Of a stretch of 37,036 nt of DNA, positions 8,005 to 16,041 are shown one piece after another. The notes under the pieces are model-generated. The model had not been told where the DNA came from. It saw only the letters and a program-made list of their open reading frames with translations, and did not search any database. The position numbers and the translations under genes were made by a program. Source of the DNA: DASWIP01 sp036397635 (GTDB taxonomy: Bacteria; Actinomycetota; AC-67); the NCBI GenBank assembly GCA_036397635.1, contig DASWIP010000044.1, forward strand, positions 1 to 37,036, given 5' to 3'. Numbering within the stretch: the stretch's first letter is position 1; every line of letters starts with the position of its first letter.

Positions 8005-10073
8005 AGGTCGATGCCTCCCTCCACCGGCGAGACCTCGCCGGTGGAGCCGTCGACCACGACGACGGCTCCCTCCTGGAAACGGGTCCGGGCGTCACGGACG
8101 CCGACGACCGTCGGAACGCGGTATTCGCGCGCGAGGATCGCGAGATGTGAGAGCGGGCTGCCGGACTCGGATACCAGCGCCGCGAGCGATGGGAGGGACG
8201 GCGCGAGACCGGGATCGAGGGATCCCACCACGAGCACGGCGCCCGGCTCGGCGACGTCGATCCGGACGGGGCCGGCTGCGCGGCCGCCTCCCGCGCCTCG
8301 TCCATGCTCCTGATCGAGCGCGCGGGAGACCGGGAGGACCCGCCCCTCGTGCGAGAGCCGGAAGGCGGATGGCAGGGGTGGTGCTGCTTGCTGCATGGCC
8401 GGGACCTCGTCCACGGAACCGTCGGCGATGGTTCGGGCGAGCAGCTCCAGGGAGAGACGGCGAACGTCGAGCGGATCCCGGAGCACACCGCGTCTCGCCA
8501 AGCGGACGCCGGCGGCGTGAGACGCTCGGGCGAGCAACTCCTGAACCCAGCGCGCGCGCAAGCGCAGATCCTCACGCGCCAGCACAAGTCGGTCGTGAGC
8601 TTCCGCGTGATCGCCTCGGGGTTCGGCGACGGTAGGGATGAGGGGCGCGCGTCCGATCCGCGGTGGCGTGAGGCTCAGCAAGACAGGATGCCTGACGAGC
8701 ATCCCCTGGGCATCGACGGCGCCCTTCCCCGCCAGCACGCGCAGGGCTGCTCCCGCCGCTGTGGGGCCGGTCGGCGAACCGCGCAGCAGCAGCCCCAGCA
8801 GGATCTCGTGCGCGTGCAGCGCGGCGAGCGGCCGCGCGTGATCATGCAGAACCGCGAGCAGCTCCTCGTCCGTGAGCTCATCGACGCGCGGCACGGACGC
8901 GAGGTCGTCGTCGATGCGTGCGCACAGCTTCGATCCCAGTACCGGCAGGATGGCTCGGAGATGACCGACGCGCCACGCCATCCGCAGCTTGCGCGCGGCG
9001 GGTCGCGGATCGAGTCTGCGCAGCCCTCTCGGTCGCCCATCTACGCCGAGGAGCGAGAGATCGACCGCGGCGCGACCTCCGACCGAGATCACGACGGGCG
9101 AGCGCGACAGCCGGCGTCGCGGCGTCCCAGCCAGCGACAGGGCCCCCCGGAGCCCATCGCGCAACGGTCGAAGCCAGAGATCCTCCTCGAGTCGCGCCAG
9201 CGGTTCAGGGAAAGTCTCGGCGATCGGGCCGGGACCGAAGGTAGGACCTTCCGCCTCGACGGTCTGGTCGATCGCAGTGATCCGTCGGGTCTGGAACAGC
9301 CACAGCTCACCGTCGGCGTCGATCGCCCATTCGATGTCCTGCGGACCGCCGAACGCCGCGGCCGTTTGGCCGGCGAGCGCCGCGAGCGCTCTGCGATGGG
9401 CTCGTCGGATCAGCGTGCGTCCCGCGCCCCCAATCACACGGCCTCGGGGCGAGAGGACCAGGCGCTCCCCATCCACGCGGCCGCCGACCAGATCGGCCAG
9501 ATGGTGCGGCACCGCGTCGATGACGATCCTGTCCCAGCGCCCGGTGAGCGGGTCGGCGCCGAACATCACCCCGCTGCACGCCGGTGCCAGCATCGGTTGC
9601 ACCAACGCCGCCATCGGGAGCCCGAGGTCGCGTCCGGCCGCGCCCGAGCGCACGATCCTCTTCACGGCTCCGATCAGGCCTGCGACGTCGCGGATGTCGG
9701 GGATCGAGGTGAACATCCCCGCCATCGAGGACCGCTCACCGTCTTCCAGCGGCGAGGAGGATCGGATGATCGTGCTGAGCGCGCCACCGGACGAGAGTTG
9801 GGTCCAGGCCTGGATGATGGGAGCGATGAGGTCACCAGTCGAGGCGGTGTGTTGTTCGATGGCGCGGCAGGCCGCGGTGGTGATGGTGAAGCCGGGGAGC
9901 ACAGGAAAGCCGAGCGCGGCGGCGCGCGCCAGGTGCGCGGCCTTCCCTCCGACGATCTGCGGATCCGTCGCCCGAGACTCGTCGAGCCAGACCAAGGCGT
10001 CGGATGACGCGCGTGCCGCCTCGACCTGGACCTGGTTGATCCCTTCACCCCCGAACGTGTGTCCCAACAGCAT
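8001..10073 (-). CDS. PEP-synthase-like phosphotransferase (rifampin phosphotransferase architecture)
   Basis: About 690 residues. An N-terminal PEP-synthase/PPDK ATP-grasp domain shows VGGKAAHLARAAALGFPVLPG (from about 41), IIRSSSPLEDGERSSMAGMF, ACSGVMFGADPLTG and the closing IEWAIDADGELWLFQTRRIT. A long helical middle domain follows. A C-terminal swivelling domain holds the phosphohistidine loop SESGSPLSHLAILAREYRVP (His643). The PEP/pyruvate-binding TIM barrel of true PEP synthase is absent. This layout matches rifampin phosphotransferases and related antibiotic or small-molecule phosphotransferases; the substrate is not predictable. The usual GLGE stretch is replaced by PHHLADL. ATG 10073 is the first plausible start; the frame is open further upstream without protein-like sequence. 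Confidence 0.75.
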   Translation of the reverse strand: MLLGHTFGGEGINQVQVEAARASSDALVWLDESRATDPQIVGGKAAHLARAAALGFPVLPGFTITTAACRAIEQHTASTGDLIAPIIQAWTQLSSGGALSTIIRSSSPLEDGERSSMAGMFTSIPDIRDVAGLIGAVKRIVRSGAAGRDLGLPMAALVQPMLAPACSGVMFGADPLTGRWDRIVIDAVPHHLADLVGGRVDGERLVLSPRGRVIGGAGRTLIRRAHRRALAALAGQTAAAFGGPQDIEWAIDADGELWLFQTRRITAIDQTVEAEGPTFGPGPIAETFPEPLARLEEDLWLRPLRDGLRGALSLAGTPRRRLSRSPVVISVGGRAAVDLSLLGVDGRPRGLRRLDPRPAARKLRMAWRVGHLRAILPVLGSKLCARIDDDLASVPRVDELTDEELLAVLHDHARPLAALHAHEILLGLLLRGSPTGPTAAGAALRVLAGKGAVDAQGMLVRHPVLLSLTPPRIGRAPLIPTVAEPRGDHAEAHDRLVLAREDLRLRARWVQELLARASHAAGVRLARRGVLRDPLDVRRLSLELLARTIADGSVDEVPAMQQAAPPLPSAFRLSHEGRVLPVSRALDQEHGRGAGGGRAAGPVRIDVAEPGAVLVVGSLDPGLAPSLPSLAALVSESGSPLSHLAILAREYRVPTVVGVRDARTRFQEGAVVVVDGSTGEVSPVEGGIDL

Positions 10074-10467
10074 CCCTACATCGGGGGGCGAGCGGAATAG
10101 CAAGGATGGGTCATCACGGATGATCAGACGCTCGTGTTGGCCCCACGAGGGCCGCGGTGGGTTGACCCCGCCCCTCATCGATCCTCGCAGCAGGGTTCCG
10201 TCGGCCGGCCGCGGAATCAAGCGAGGCGATGTGCGCGACCGCCGCGCCCACGCGGGTCCTCTAGAGAGCCGCATCAGGTCTATCGCCGCGCGCTGCTCGA
10301 CCGGGATGGCGACACTGCACGTTCGTCGTCGTCGAGCCGTCGCTGCTCGCAACGCTGATGGCCGCGGAGGAGAACGGCGATGGTTTCACCGACGCGCACC
10401 GCCCGTCACCATCGCGGTCCTACCTATTGCAGCGGGTGGCCGCGCGCGCGGCCCATCCGTTGGCAGA
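10074..10467. other. 394-bp gap without a supported gene
   Basis: Lies between the start of the phosphotransferase gene and the end of the His-rich membrane protein gene, both on the minus strand, so it should hold the phosphotransferase promoter. Frames are open by high GC alone and show no recognisable domain, signal peptide or good ribosome site. I see no repeat or RNA structure that I can defend. Confidence 0.5.
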
Positions 10468-11073
10468 TCACGCGTGGGCGTGTACGGGCTCCCCCCGACG
10501 TGACTTCACCGCACAGGTGCAAGTCATCTCCGCCCGATCTTTCTCCGGCGGCCAAAGGTGGTAGACCATCGCAATGACCATCGGGATCAGCACGAGCGTG
10601 TTGTAAAGCAGATGTAGCTCGACACGTGAGACCACCACCTGCACGACGCTGGTGGGGACGGCCTTCCCGAACAGGTTGGCACCGACGACCGCCTGCCCGA
10701 GCAGCAGCACGTGCTCGATGTGATGCCAGAACTGGATGCCGAGGGCGATGTTCCACCAGGTGCGCGACTTGCCGGTGAATCCGGGCCGAAACAGCATCAA
10801 GCCGACCAGCATGATGATCGCGTAGGCGTAATGCAGCCCCTCGGACTTCACCAGCCAGGGCCACCATTGCCCGAGGATGCCCCGTGAGTCGGGACGCGCC
10901 CCGTTGAAAGCGAAGATCTGGATCGCTTGGATGATGTGCTCGGCGAGATGGGCGAACACGAGCGCCATGAAGACCCGCAGCGCGATCTTGTGATACCGCC
11001 CGTTCAGGTCGTCGATCAGGTTCATCAGACGGCCCTGACCGGCCGGCCGGGAAATGGTTGCCACGCCTTCCAT
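10468..11073 (-). CDS. His-rich membrane protein under divergent MarR control
   Basis: A 201-residue polytopic protein with about four helices: IALRVFMALVFAHLAEHIIQ, YAYAIIMLVGLMLF, WNIALGIQFWHHIEHVLLLG, and LLYNTLVLIPMVIAMVYHLW. Histidines sit in or near the helices (HLAEH, HHIEH, VELHLLYN, VYHLW). This pattern could bind metal or haem, but I know no named family with a proven function. The C-terminus has two Cys (CTC). ATG 11073 follows a GGGGGG-rich Shine-Dalgarno-like tract; ATG 11025 is the alternative. It is divergently transcribed from the MarR gene with shared operators. Confidence 0.75.
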   Translation of the reverse strand: MEGVATISRPAGQGRLMNLIDDLNGRYHKIALRVFMALVFAHLAEHIIQAIQIFAFNGARPDSRGILGQWWPWLVKSEGLHYAYAIIMLVGLMLFRPGFTGKSRTWWNIALGIQFWHHIEHVLLLGQAVVGANLFGKAVPTSVVQVVVSRVELHLLYNTLVLIPMVIAMVYHLWPPEKDRAEMTCTCAVKSRRGEPVHAHA

Positions 11074-11151
11074 GTCTCGATCCCCCCTCGAGCGACCGAA
11101 CCGGTCGCCTCCCCTGTGCTCCCCTGACCGGCCCAGCGGCGTAGGATGTAT

Positions 11152-11195
11152 GCAGGCTTCCTGCGAGAATACGCAGGGACCCTGCGCTTTGTCAA
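11152..11195 (-). promoter_or_regulatory. Promoter with twin MarR-type operators
   Basis: On the minus strand TTGACA (11195-11190), an 18-bp spacer and TATTCT (11171-11166) form a near-consensus promoter for the membrane gene. Two perfect palindromes of the same type, GCAGG-N3-CCTGC, lie at 11173-11185 (inside the spacer) and 11152-11164 (around the expected +1). Their centres are 21 bp apart, two helical turns, and the surrounding bases repeat as well. Binding of the adjacent MarR protein here would block RNA polymerase and probably also affect its own gene. Confidence 0.7.
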
Positions 11196-11215
11196 TCCTC
11201 GTCGAGGGTGGATAG

Positions 11216-11692
11216 ATGAGCGAAAGGCGTTTCTCCTGGACCGGGGGCGTGGCAAAACCGGCGCTGACGGCGTCGCTGCGGCGGGTCACCCAGGCGATGG
11301 TGGTCGAGCTGGTGAGCAGGATCGAGGCGGCCGGGTACCCGGGGATCACCGGCTCTCATCATCCATTGTTCGAGAACATCGACCCTGAGGGGACGCGACT
11401 CACCGTGCTCGCGGGGCGCGCGGGGATGACGCACCAATCCATGAGCGAGCTGGTCCAGACCCTCCAGACCCGCGGCTACGTCACCAGGGAACCCGATCCC
11501 TCAGACCGGCGGGCACGCCTGGTCGTCCTGACGGCGCTGGGACGCCGGATGGTCCGCCGCGCGCTGCTCGAGATGGGAAGGATCGAGCGTGAATGGATCG
11601 CCCTGCTCGCCGATGCAGGGCTCGAGGGAGACCTGAAAGCCGCGATGGACGATGCGCTCCAGCGGAAGGCCGGTCGTGGCGTCAGTGGCTGA
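11216..11692 (+). CDS. MarR-family transcriptional regulator
   Basis: A 158-residue winged helix-turn-helix protein. Recognition helix region: LTVLAGRAGMTHQSMSELVQ. Wing: GYVTREPDPSDRRARLVVLT, the classic DPxDxRxxxxxLT signature. Long flanking helices make the dimer interface. MarR proteins are mostly repressors released by small ligands. The 142-bp gap to the divergent membrane protein gene carries two matching palindromes, so that gene is the likely target, with probable autoregulation. The ATG has an AGGGTGG-like ribosome site. The 3' end overlaps the convergent DUF11 gene by 11 bp. Confidence 0.92.
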   Translation: MSERRFSWTGGVAKPALTASLRRVTQAMVVELVSRIEAAGYPGITGSHHPLFENIDPEGTRLTVLAGRAGMTHQSMSELVQTLQTRGYVTREPDPSDRRARLVVLTALGRRMVRRALLEMGRIEREWIALLADAGLEGDLKAAMDDALQRKAGRGVSG

Positions 11693-12209
11693 GGCCGTTG
11701 CAGAGCACGGTGATCGTTGCGGTGGAGGTGTTGTTTCCCTGGAGGACCGCGGGTTCCTTGCTCGAGCGAGCGTTCGCGGTGTTCGTGATGTCACCGCAGA
11801 AACCCTCGGTGAAGGCTTTGACGCGCACGTTGAAGTTCCCGTCCGGGTCGATACTCGCGACGGTGCACTTCAGCCGCTGACGCCCATCGGTCGTTGTCAG
11901 GAATGTGCATTCGGGCCGGACCGGGGCGCCTTGAAACCAGTTGAAACCGGCCGGGAGGAGGTCGTTGACGATAACGTTCGTGGCGACACCGCCCCCGATG
12001 TTCTGCACCGAGATGCGGAAGTCTGCTGCCTCGCCGGTGGCGATCGGCGTCGAAACGGCCGTCTTCTTCACGTCCAGATCAGCCGGGACGTTCGCCTGAG
12101 CCATGCCGCCCGGAAGAAGCATGACGAACGCAAGCGTCATCATCCCCGCCGTTCCGACCTTGCCGGCCCACCCACGCTGAAGAGCGTGGACACCGTCGCC
12201 TCGTCGCAT
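11682..12209 (-). CDS. Secreted DUF11-domain protein
   Basis: A 175-residue exported protein. The signal peptide ends in GGMAQA (cleavage after about residue 39). A single DUF11 (conserved repeat, Ig-like) domain follows: LDVKKTAVSTPIATGEAADF, VATNVIVNDLLPAGFNW and VKAFTEGFCGDITNTANA. Cys pairs (ECTF, KCTV, FCGD, VLCNG) suggest disulfides. DUF11 domains occur in cell-surface or secreted proteins, usually in tandem; a single copy is short. There is no sortase motif or C-terminal helix, so it is likely released. ATG 12209 or GTG 12212 can serve as start; both lie behind GGGAGGGAG. Confidence 0.8.
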   Translation of the reverse strand: MRRGDGVHALQRGWAGKVGTAGMMTLAFVMLLPGGMAQANVPADLDVKKTAVSTPIATGEAADFRISVQNIGGGVATNVIVNDLLPAGFNWFQGAPVRPECTFLTTTDGRQRLKCTVASIDPDGNFNVRVKAFTEGFCGDITNTANARSSKEPAVLQGNNTSTATITVLCNGLSH

Positions 12210-12266
12210 CACGGTCTCCCTCCCACCGGATTCCCACGGGCGCAAGCCTAGGCCGAACCCAGCAGA

Positions 12267-12283
12267 GCGGATACTGCATCCGC
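12267..12283 (-). terminator. Terminator-like hairpin after the PPTase gene
   Basis: GCGGAT-N5-ATCCGC begins 1 nt after the PPTase stop codon (TAA 12287-12285) and is followed on the minus strand by TCTGCT. The 6-bp GC-rich stem is plausible but the T-run is poor. Confidence 0.4.
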
Positions 12284-12284
12284 A

Positions 12285-13034
12285 TTAGATATCCTCGCGC
12301 GCGCTCGGGAAGTGAGCGATCCCCATGCCGACACCGGAATCCCGCCAGAACATCCCGCCCCCGACCAGGCTCGCGTGGGCATCCCACTCAGACGCAGCAA
12401 GGGACATCCGCACCGTCGCTTGCCCGGCATCGTCCCGGGGCCCGACCACCACATCTCGCAACGGCAGGTCGAGGCCGGACCCCCAAGCCTTGAGAGCGGC
12501 CTCCTTCAACACCCACAGCGCGACGATGTCATCGTCGACCTCCGCGAACTCGCCCGGAGCCAGCAGACGGGGAAGCACGCGGCGCATGCCGCGGCGCGGA
12601 TGCTGCACGTCGATCCCGAGGGCACCCTCCCAGCACAAGGCCGCGGCTCCCCATCCGGCCGAGTGGCTCAGGGAGATGCGCGGCATCAGGGCGGTCACAC
12701 CGGCCACGACCAGATCGGGACGACCATGCTCGCCGGGACGAGCAGCGATCCGGCCCGGAGCCACGTCGGCGAACGCGTCCTCTTCGCTCACGAGCAGCTT
12801 CAGCGCCAGGCGGGATGCGAGCCGGTCGGCCACCGACCGCTCGGAGAGGGCCTCGAGCCCGGCGATCTCCTCGGGAGCGAGCCAGGAATCGGCGACACGA
12901 CCGGACGACCAGGCCGCGAGCTGCTCGGGGCGGATCCAGGCGATGCCGATCGATGCGCCGTTCAGGGTGATCCGTCGCCGCTCGCCGATCAAGGGCAGTT
13001 TCCGATCCTCTGTCATGGATGTGATCCAGGCCAT
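12285..13034 (-). CDS. 4'-phosphopantetheinyl transferase (Sfp-type)
   Basis: A 249-residue protein of the Sfp/HetI size class, which moves phosphopantetheine from CoA to a serine of acyl or peptidyl carrier proteins. Motifs: RISLSHSAGWGAAAL (SLSH at 121-124), GIDVQ (140-144, with the metal-binding Asp) and WVLKEAALKAWGSGL (174-188, the WxxKEA signature). The usual Glu two after the Asp is Gln here, a change that some family members tolerate. No PKS, NRPS or carrier protein gene is in the window, so its partner is unknown. ATG 13016 is an alternative start; neither has a good ribosome site. Confidence 0.88.
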   Translation of the reverse strand: MAWITSMTEDRKLPLIGERRRITLNGASIGIAWIRPEQLAAWSSGRVADSWLAPEEIAGLEALSERSVADRLASRLALKLLVSEEDAFADVAPGRIAARPGEHGRPDLVVAGVTALMPRISLSHSAGWGAAALCWEGALGIDVQHPRRGMRRVLPRLLAPGEFAEVDDDIVALWVLKEAALKAWGSGLDLPLRDVVVGPRDDAGQATVRMSLAASEWDAHASLVGGGMFWRDSGVGMGIAHFPSAREDI

Positions 13035-13256
13035 CCTCGGATGGCTGTCGGGACGCTGCGCCTAGGGTATAGATCTGTCCTGATCGTCCGGGTGACCTTA
13101 GTCCCGTTCGAGTTACGCGCGACGAAAGGACCCTTAAGGCACGTCTGAGGCAGGTCGATACCTCAATCAGATCTTTCGGGCGAACCTCTTGGGGAGGGCG
13201 TGATTGCTCGTCCTCCTCCCTGTTCGCAGATCGCAGGACCAGGGGAGGGCGGACGG

Positions 13257-14864
13257 ATGCGGTGGAAGGGCGTCACCATCGGCAAGTTTCTCATCGCCCT
13301 CCTGACGGTCGCCCTCGTCTCGACGATCGCCCCCGGCGGTCGGCAACCTGCCGCGCCAGATGGGTGCGCGAGCCCACAGGGCTGTTCCGTGGCCAAGCGC
13401 CGCCCCCTAGAGCGGCTCAGCACACCCGACCCGCGAGCGGCCAGCGACCAAGACCGCACCTTCGCGCTCGCCGGCGACGGCGCCGACCGCGTGAGGTCGA
13501 TACAGGCGCTCGCCTGGGATCAGGATGCTCCCCTGCGGGAGGCGTCGACGACCAGCGAACCTACTGAAGCTTCGGCGACCGACAGCTTCAGTGCCGGAGT
13601 CGAAGCGATGTCGGTGAGGACCCGCCTGCTCGGAGTCGAGGCGGCGATCGGCGCGGAGATCCTCAGGACCGGGGAAACCTCCGGCGCCGTGGCGGATCCC
13701 GGAGCAGCGCTGTTGCTGCGCGATCCCCTACCCGAGTTCAGCGACCCTCCCCTGCCCGCGAGTCCGACCGGGGGCGTGTACGGACCCCCGAACGTTGCGT
13801 CTAACTGCTCGATCGACGTGAGTGCGCAACTGAACACCTGGATGGCGTCGATCCCGGACAACTCGACGATCATCTTCGAGCCCGACGGCTGCTACTTGGT
13901 CCAGGACCGGTTGTCGCTCACCGACCGCAGAACCCTTCTGATCGACGGACAAGGCTCGCTGTTTCGACGGACCGAGCTTTCCACCGGCCTTTGGCTGGAG
14001 CCGAACACCGGAGGGAACCGCCATTGGCGATTCTACGGTGGGAGCGACATCACCGTCCGCAACATCGCCGTCGAAGGCACCAATATCGACGACCCGAACT
14101 GCAGCGGCGTCGTCGGCGCCGAGTACGGCGCCCCGGGTTATGCGTGTTACGTCGTGAACATGGAATTCGAACACGGCATGTCCTTCCACGGCATCCAAGG
14201 GCTCCGTGTCGACAACGTTCAGACCATTTCCACCTGGGGGGACGGCCTCTACTTCGGCCCGTACCAGGGGCTCGCGACGAAGAACGCCACGATCACGAAC
14301 GTCCAGATCGACCTGAACGGGCGGCAGGGCATCGCCCTATCCGGCGCTGATTCGATCCTGTTCGATGATGTCAGCATCCTGCACTCGCGTCGCGCAGGCT
14401 TCGATCTCGAGCCCCCGCCGAGTTACGTCCGCAACATCGAGATCCGTAACTCCTACATCAACTCATTCCTGCTCGCGTTCGCATCCGCCGGCCGGGGAGA
14501 CGTGTCGAACATCTACATCCATCACAACACGATCGACGCGTCCGGCATCCCGCTGGTGTACGTCAATGCCTCGGACGGCACCCGGCGGTACAACTGGCGC
14601 ATCGAGTACAACACCTCGTTGCGTCCCCGGGGATCACCGCAGGCGACGATGCTGTTCTCGAACGTCACCGGCGTGATCGTGCGCGGGAACACCTGGCCCG
14701 TTCACACGACGCAGTCGCGCAAGGCCGTGGAGTTCCGAGGCGCTCTCGGGACGCTGATAGTCCTCGACAACGACTTCACCGGGGCATGCTGGGCGTACAA
14801 CCGCGACGCGACGACGAGCGGAGTCTTCGCGAGCAACAACGTCATCTCAACGAAGGGCTGCTAG
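13257..14864 (+). CDS. Secreted right-handed beta-helix (pectate-lyase-like) protein
   Basis: A 535-residue protein. It has an N-terminal signal or anchor (KGVTIGKFLIALLTVALVST), then about 140 residues of low-complexity linker. From about residue 175 a parallel beta-helix domain starts with NCSIDVSAQLNTWMASIPDN and IIFEPDGCYLVQDRLSL. It continues through repeated coils such as ITVRNIAVEGTNI, ATITNVQIDLNGRQGIALSG, ILFDDVSILHSRRAGFDLEP and VSNIYIHHNTIDASG. Such folds are typical of polysaccharide lyases, hydrolases and epimerases. Its position tail-to-tail (1-bp gap) with the polysaccharide cluster suggests it acts on or binds that polymer. ATG 13257 is chosen for its GGGGAGGG ribosome site 7 nt upstream. 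Confidence 0.85.
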   Translation: MRWKGVTIGKFLIALLTVALVSTIAPGGRQPAAPDGCASPQGCSVAKRRPLERLSTPDPRAASDQDRTFALAGDGADRVRSIQALAWDQDAPLREASTTSEPTEASATDSFSAGVEAMSVRTRLLGVEAAIGAEILRTGETSGAVADPGAALLLRDPLPEFSDPPLPASPTGGVYGPPNVASNCSIDVSAQLNTWMASIPDNSTIIFEPDGCYLVQDRLSLTDRRTLLIDGQGSLFRRTELSTGLWLEPNTGGNRHWRFYGGSDITVRNIAVEGTNIDDPNCSGVVGAEYGAPGYACYVVNMEFEHGMSFHGIQGLRVDNVQTISTWGDGLYFGPYQGLATKNATITNVQIDLNGRQGIALSGADSILFDDVSILHSRRAGFDLEPPPSYVRNIEIRNSYINSFLLAFASAGRGDVSNIYIHHNTIDASGIPLVYVNASDGTRRYNWRIEYNTSLRPRGSPQATMLFSNVTGVIVRGNTWPVHTTQSRKAVEFRGALGTLIVLDNDFTGACWAYNRDATTSGVFASNNVISTKGC

Positions 14865-14865
14865 G

Positions 14866-16041
14866 TCATCGGCCGGTCTGTGCGGTCCGCTGGATGCGAT
14901 GGATCGCAGAGGTCACCCCCCGCTGATCGGCTGCGCTCATCTCCGACCACAGGGGAAGCGTCAGCACCCGATCGGCGGCCCACTCGGTGGCGGGCAGCCG
15001 GTGCCCGTTCAACCCGCGATACGCCTTCATCCTATGGATCGGAGGCGTGTAGTAGCGCCGGGTGTCGATGCCCTCCACCTTCAGAGCCGACCCGAGCTTG
15101 ATCGAGTCCATGCCGAACGACTCCGGCTCGACCAGGATGACGAAGTCCTTGAAGGTGCTGCGATCCTGATCGCGGACCAGAGGGAACGTGATCCCAGGGA
15201 TCTGCCCGAGCCCGTCGCGATACGCGCGCGCGATCTCGTTGCGGGACCCAACACGCGCCTCGAGACCCTCCAGGGAGGCGAGGCCGATCGCGGCGTGGAA
15301 CTCGGACATGCGCGCGTTCAGGCCGACGAACAAGCAGTCGTAGTCGCCCGGGTTCGCGTAGTCGCGCCCGATGCGGCAGCGCTCCGCGAGCAGATCGTCG
15401 TTGGTCGCGATGATCCCTCCCTCGCCGGCCACGACGAGCTTGGTGGGCGTCAGACTGAAGACCTCGGCGTCGCCCCATCCACCCGCCGAGACGCCGTCGC
15501 GGCGGGTACCGAAGGCGTGTGCGGCGTCGAAGAACAACCTCACGCCGGCCGCGCGCGCGGCCTGTGTCAGCCCCTCGACATCGCACGGCGTCCCGAACGT
15601 ATGCGTCGCCAGGATCGCGGAGGTTCTGACCCCTGCCGCGCGCGCGGCCTCACTCGCGGACAGGGTCAAGCTCTCGCGATCCACATCGGCGAAGACCGGC
15701 CGCAGTCCGTTCCATGCCACAGCGTGCGCCGTAGCGGCGAACGTGAACGAGGGGATCACGACATCGCCGGTCAGATCGGATGCGCGAAGGACCAGCATCA
15801 ACCCGGCCGTGCACGACGCCACGGCGACGCAATGCCGTACCCCGAGGTAGTCGGCCGCGCGCGCCTCCAGCTCGCGCACGTACGGACCGTTGGTGAGCAT
15901 CCCGCTTTCGAGGATGCGCTGGATGTCGGCCGTGACCCTCCCGGCGTCGGGGACGCTGGGACGGGCGACCGGGAGGCCGCCGGGGAAGATGGGCGAACCG
16001 CCCATGATCGCCGGGAGATCGGCTGATTCAGACAAGACCAT
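14866..16041 (-). CDS. DegT/DnrJ/EryC1/StrS sugar aminotransferase
   Basis: A 391-residue PLP-dependent aminotransferase of the sugar aminotransferase family. Motifs: SGMLTNGPYVRELEAR, AVASCTAGLMLVL, VVIPSFTFAATAHAV, FFDAAHAFG (Asp172, PLP nitrogen) and SLTPTKLVVAGEGG (Lys201, Schiff base), then GLNARMSEFHAAIGL. It would transfer an amino group from glutamate to a 4-keto sugar nucleotide, a role fitting the CapD-type dehydratase in the same cluster. ATG 16041 is fixed by AAGGAGG 8 nt upstream. It overlaps the asnB 3' end by 14 bp and is the last gene of the operon. Confidence 0.93.
   Translation of the reverse strand: MVLSESADLPAIMGGSPIFPGGLPVARPSVPDAGRVTADIQRILESGMLTNGPYVRELEARAADYLGVRHCVAVASCTAGLMLVLRASDLTGDVVIPSFTFAATAHAVAWNGLRPVFADVDRESLTLSASEAARAAGVRTSAILATHTFGTPCDVEGLTQAARAAGVRLFFDAAHAFGTRRDGVSAGGWGDAEVFSLTPTKLVVAGEGGIIATNDDLLAERCRIGRDYANPGDYDCLFVGLNARMSEFHAAIGLASLEGLEARVGSRNEIARAYRDGLGQIPGITFPLVRDQDRSTFKDFVILVEPESFGMDSIKLGSALKVEGIDTRRYYTPPIHRMKAYRGLNGHRLPATEWAADRVLTLPLWSEMSAADQRGVTSAIHRIQRTAQTGR

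Noticed and set aside
8304..10007. 567-codon open frame on the plus strand opposite the PEP-synthase-like gene
   Set aside because: Composition is typical of an antisense shadow (Arg, Gly, Pro, Gln rich), with no domain or ribosome site, while the minus strand carries clear conserved motifs.
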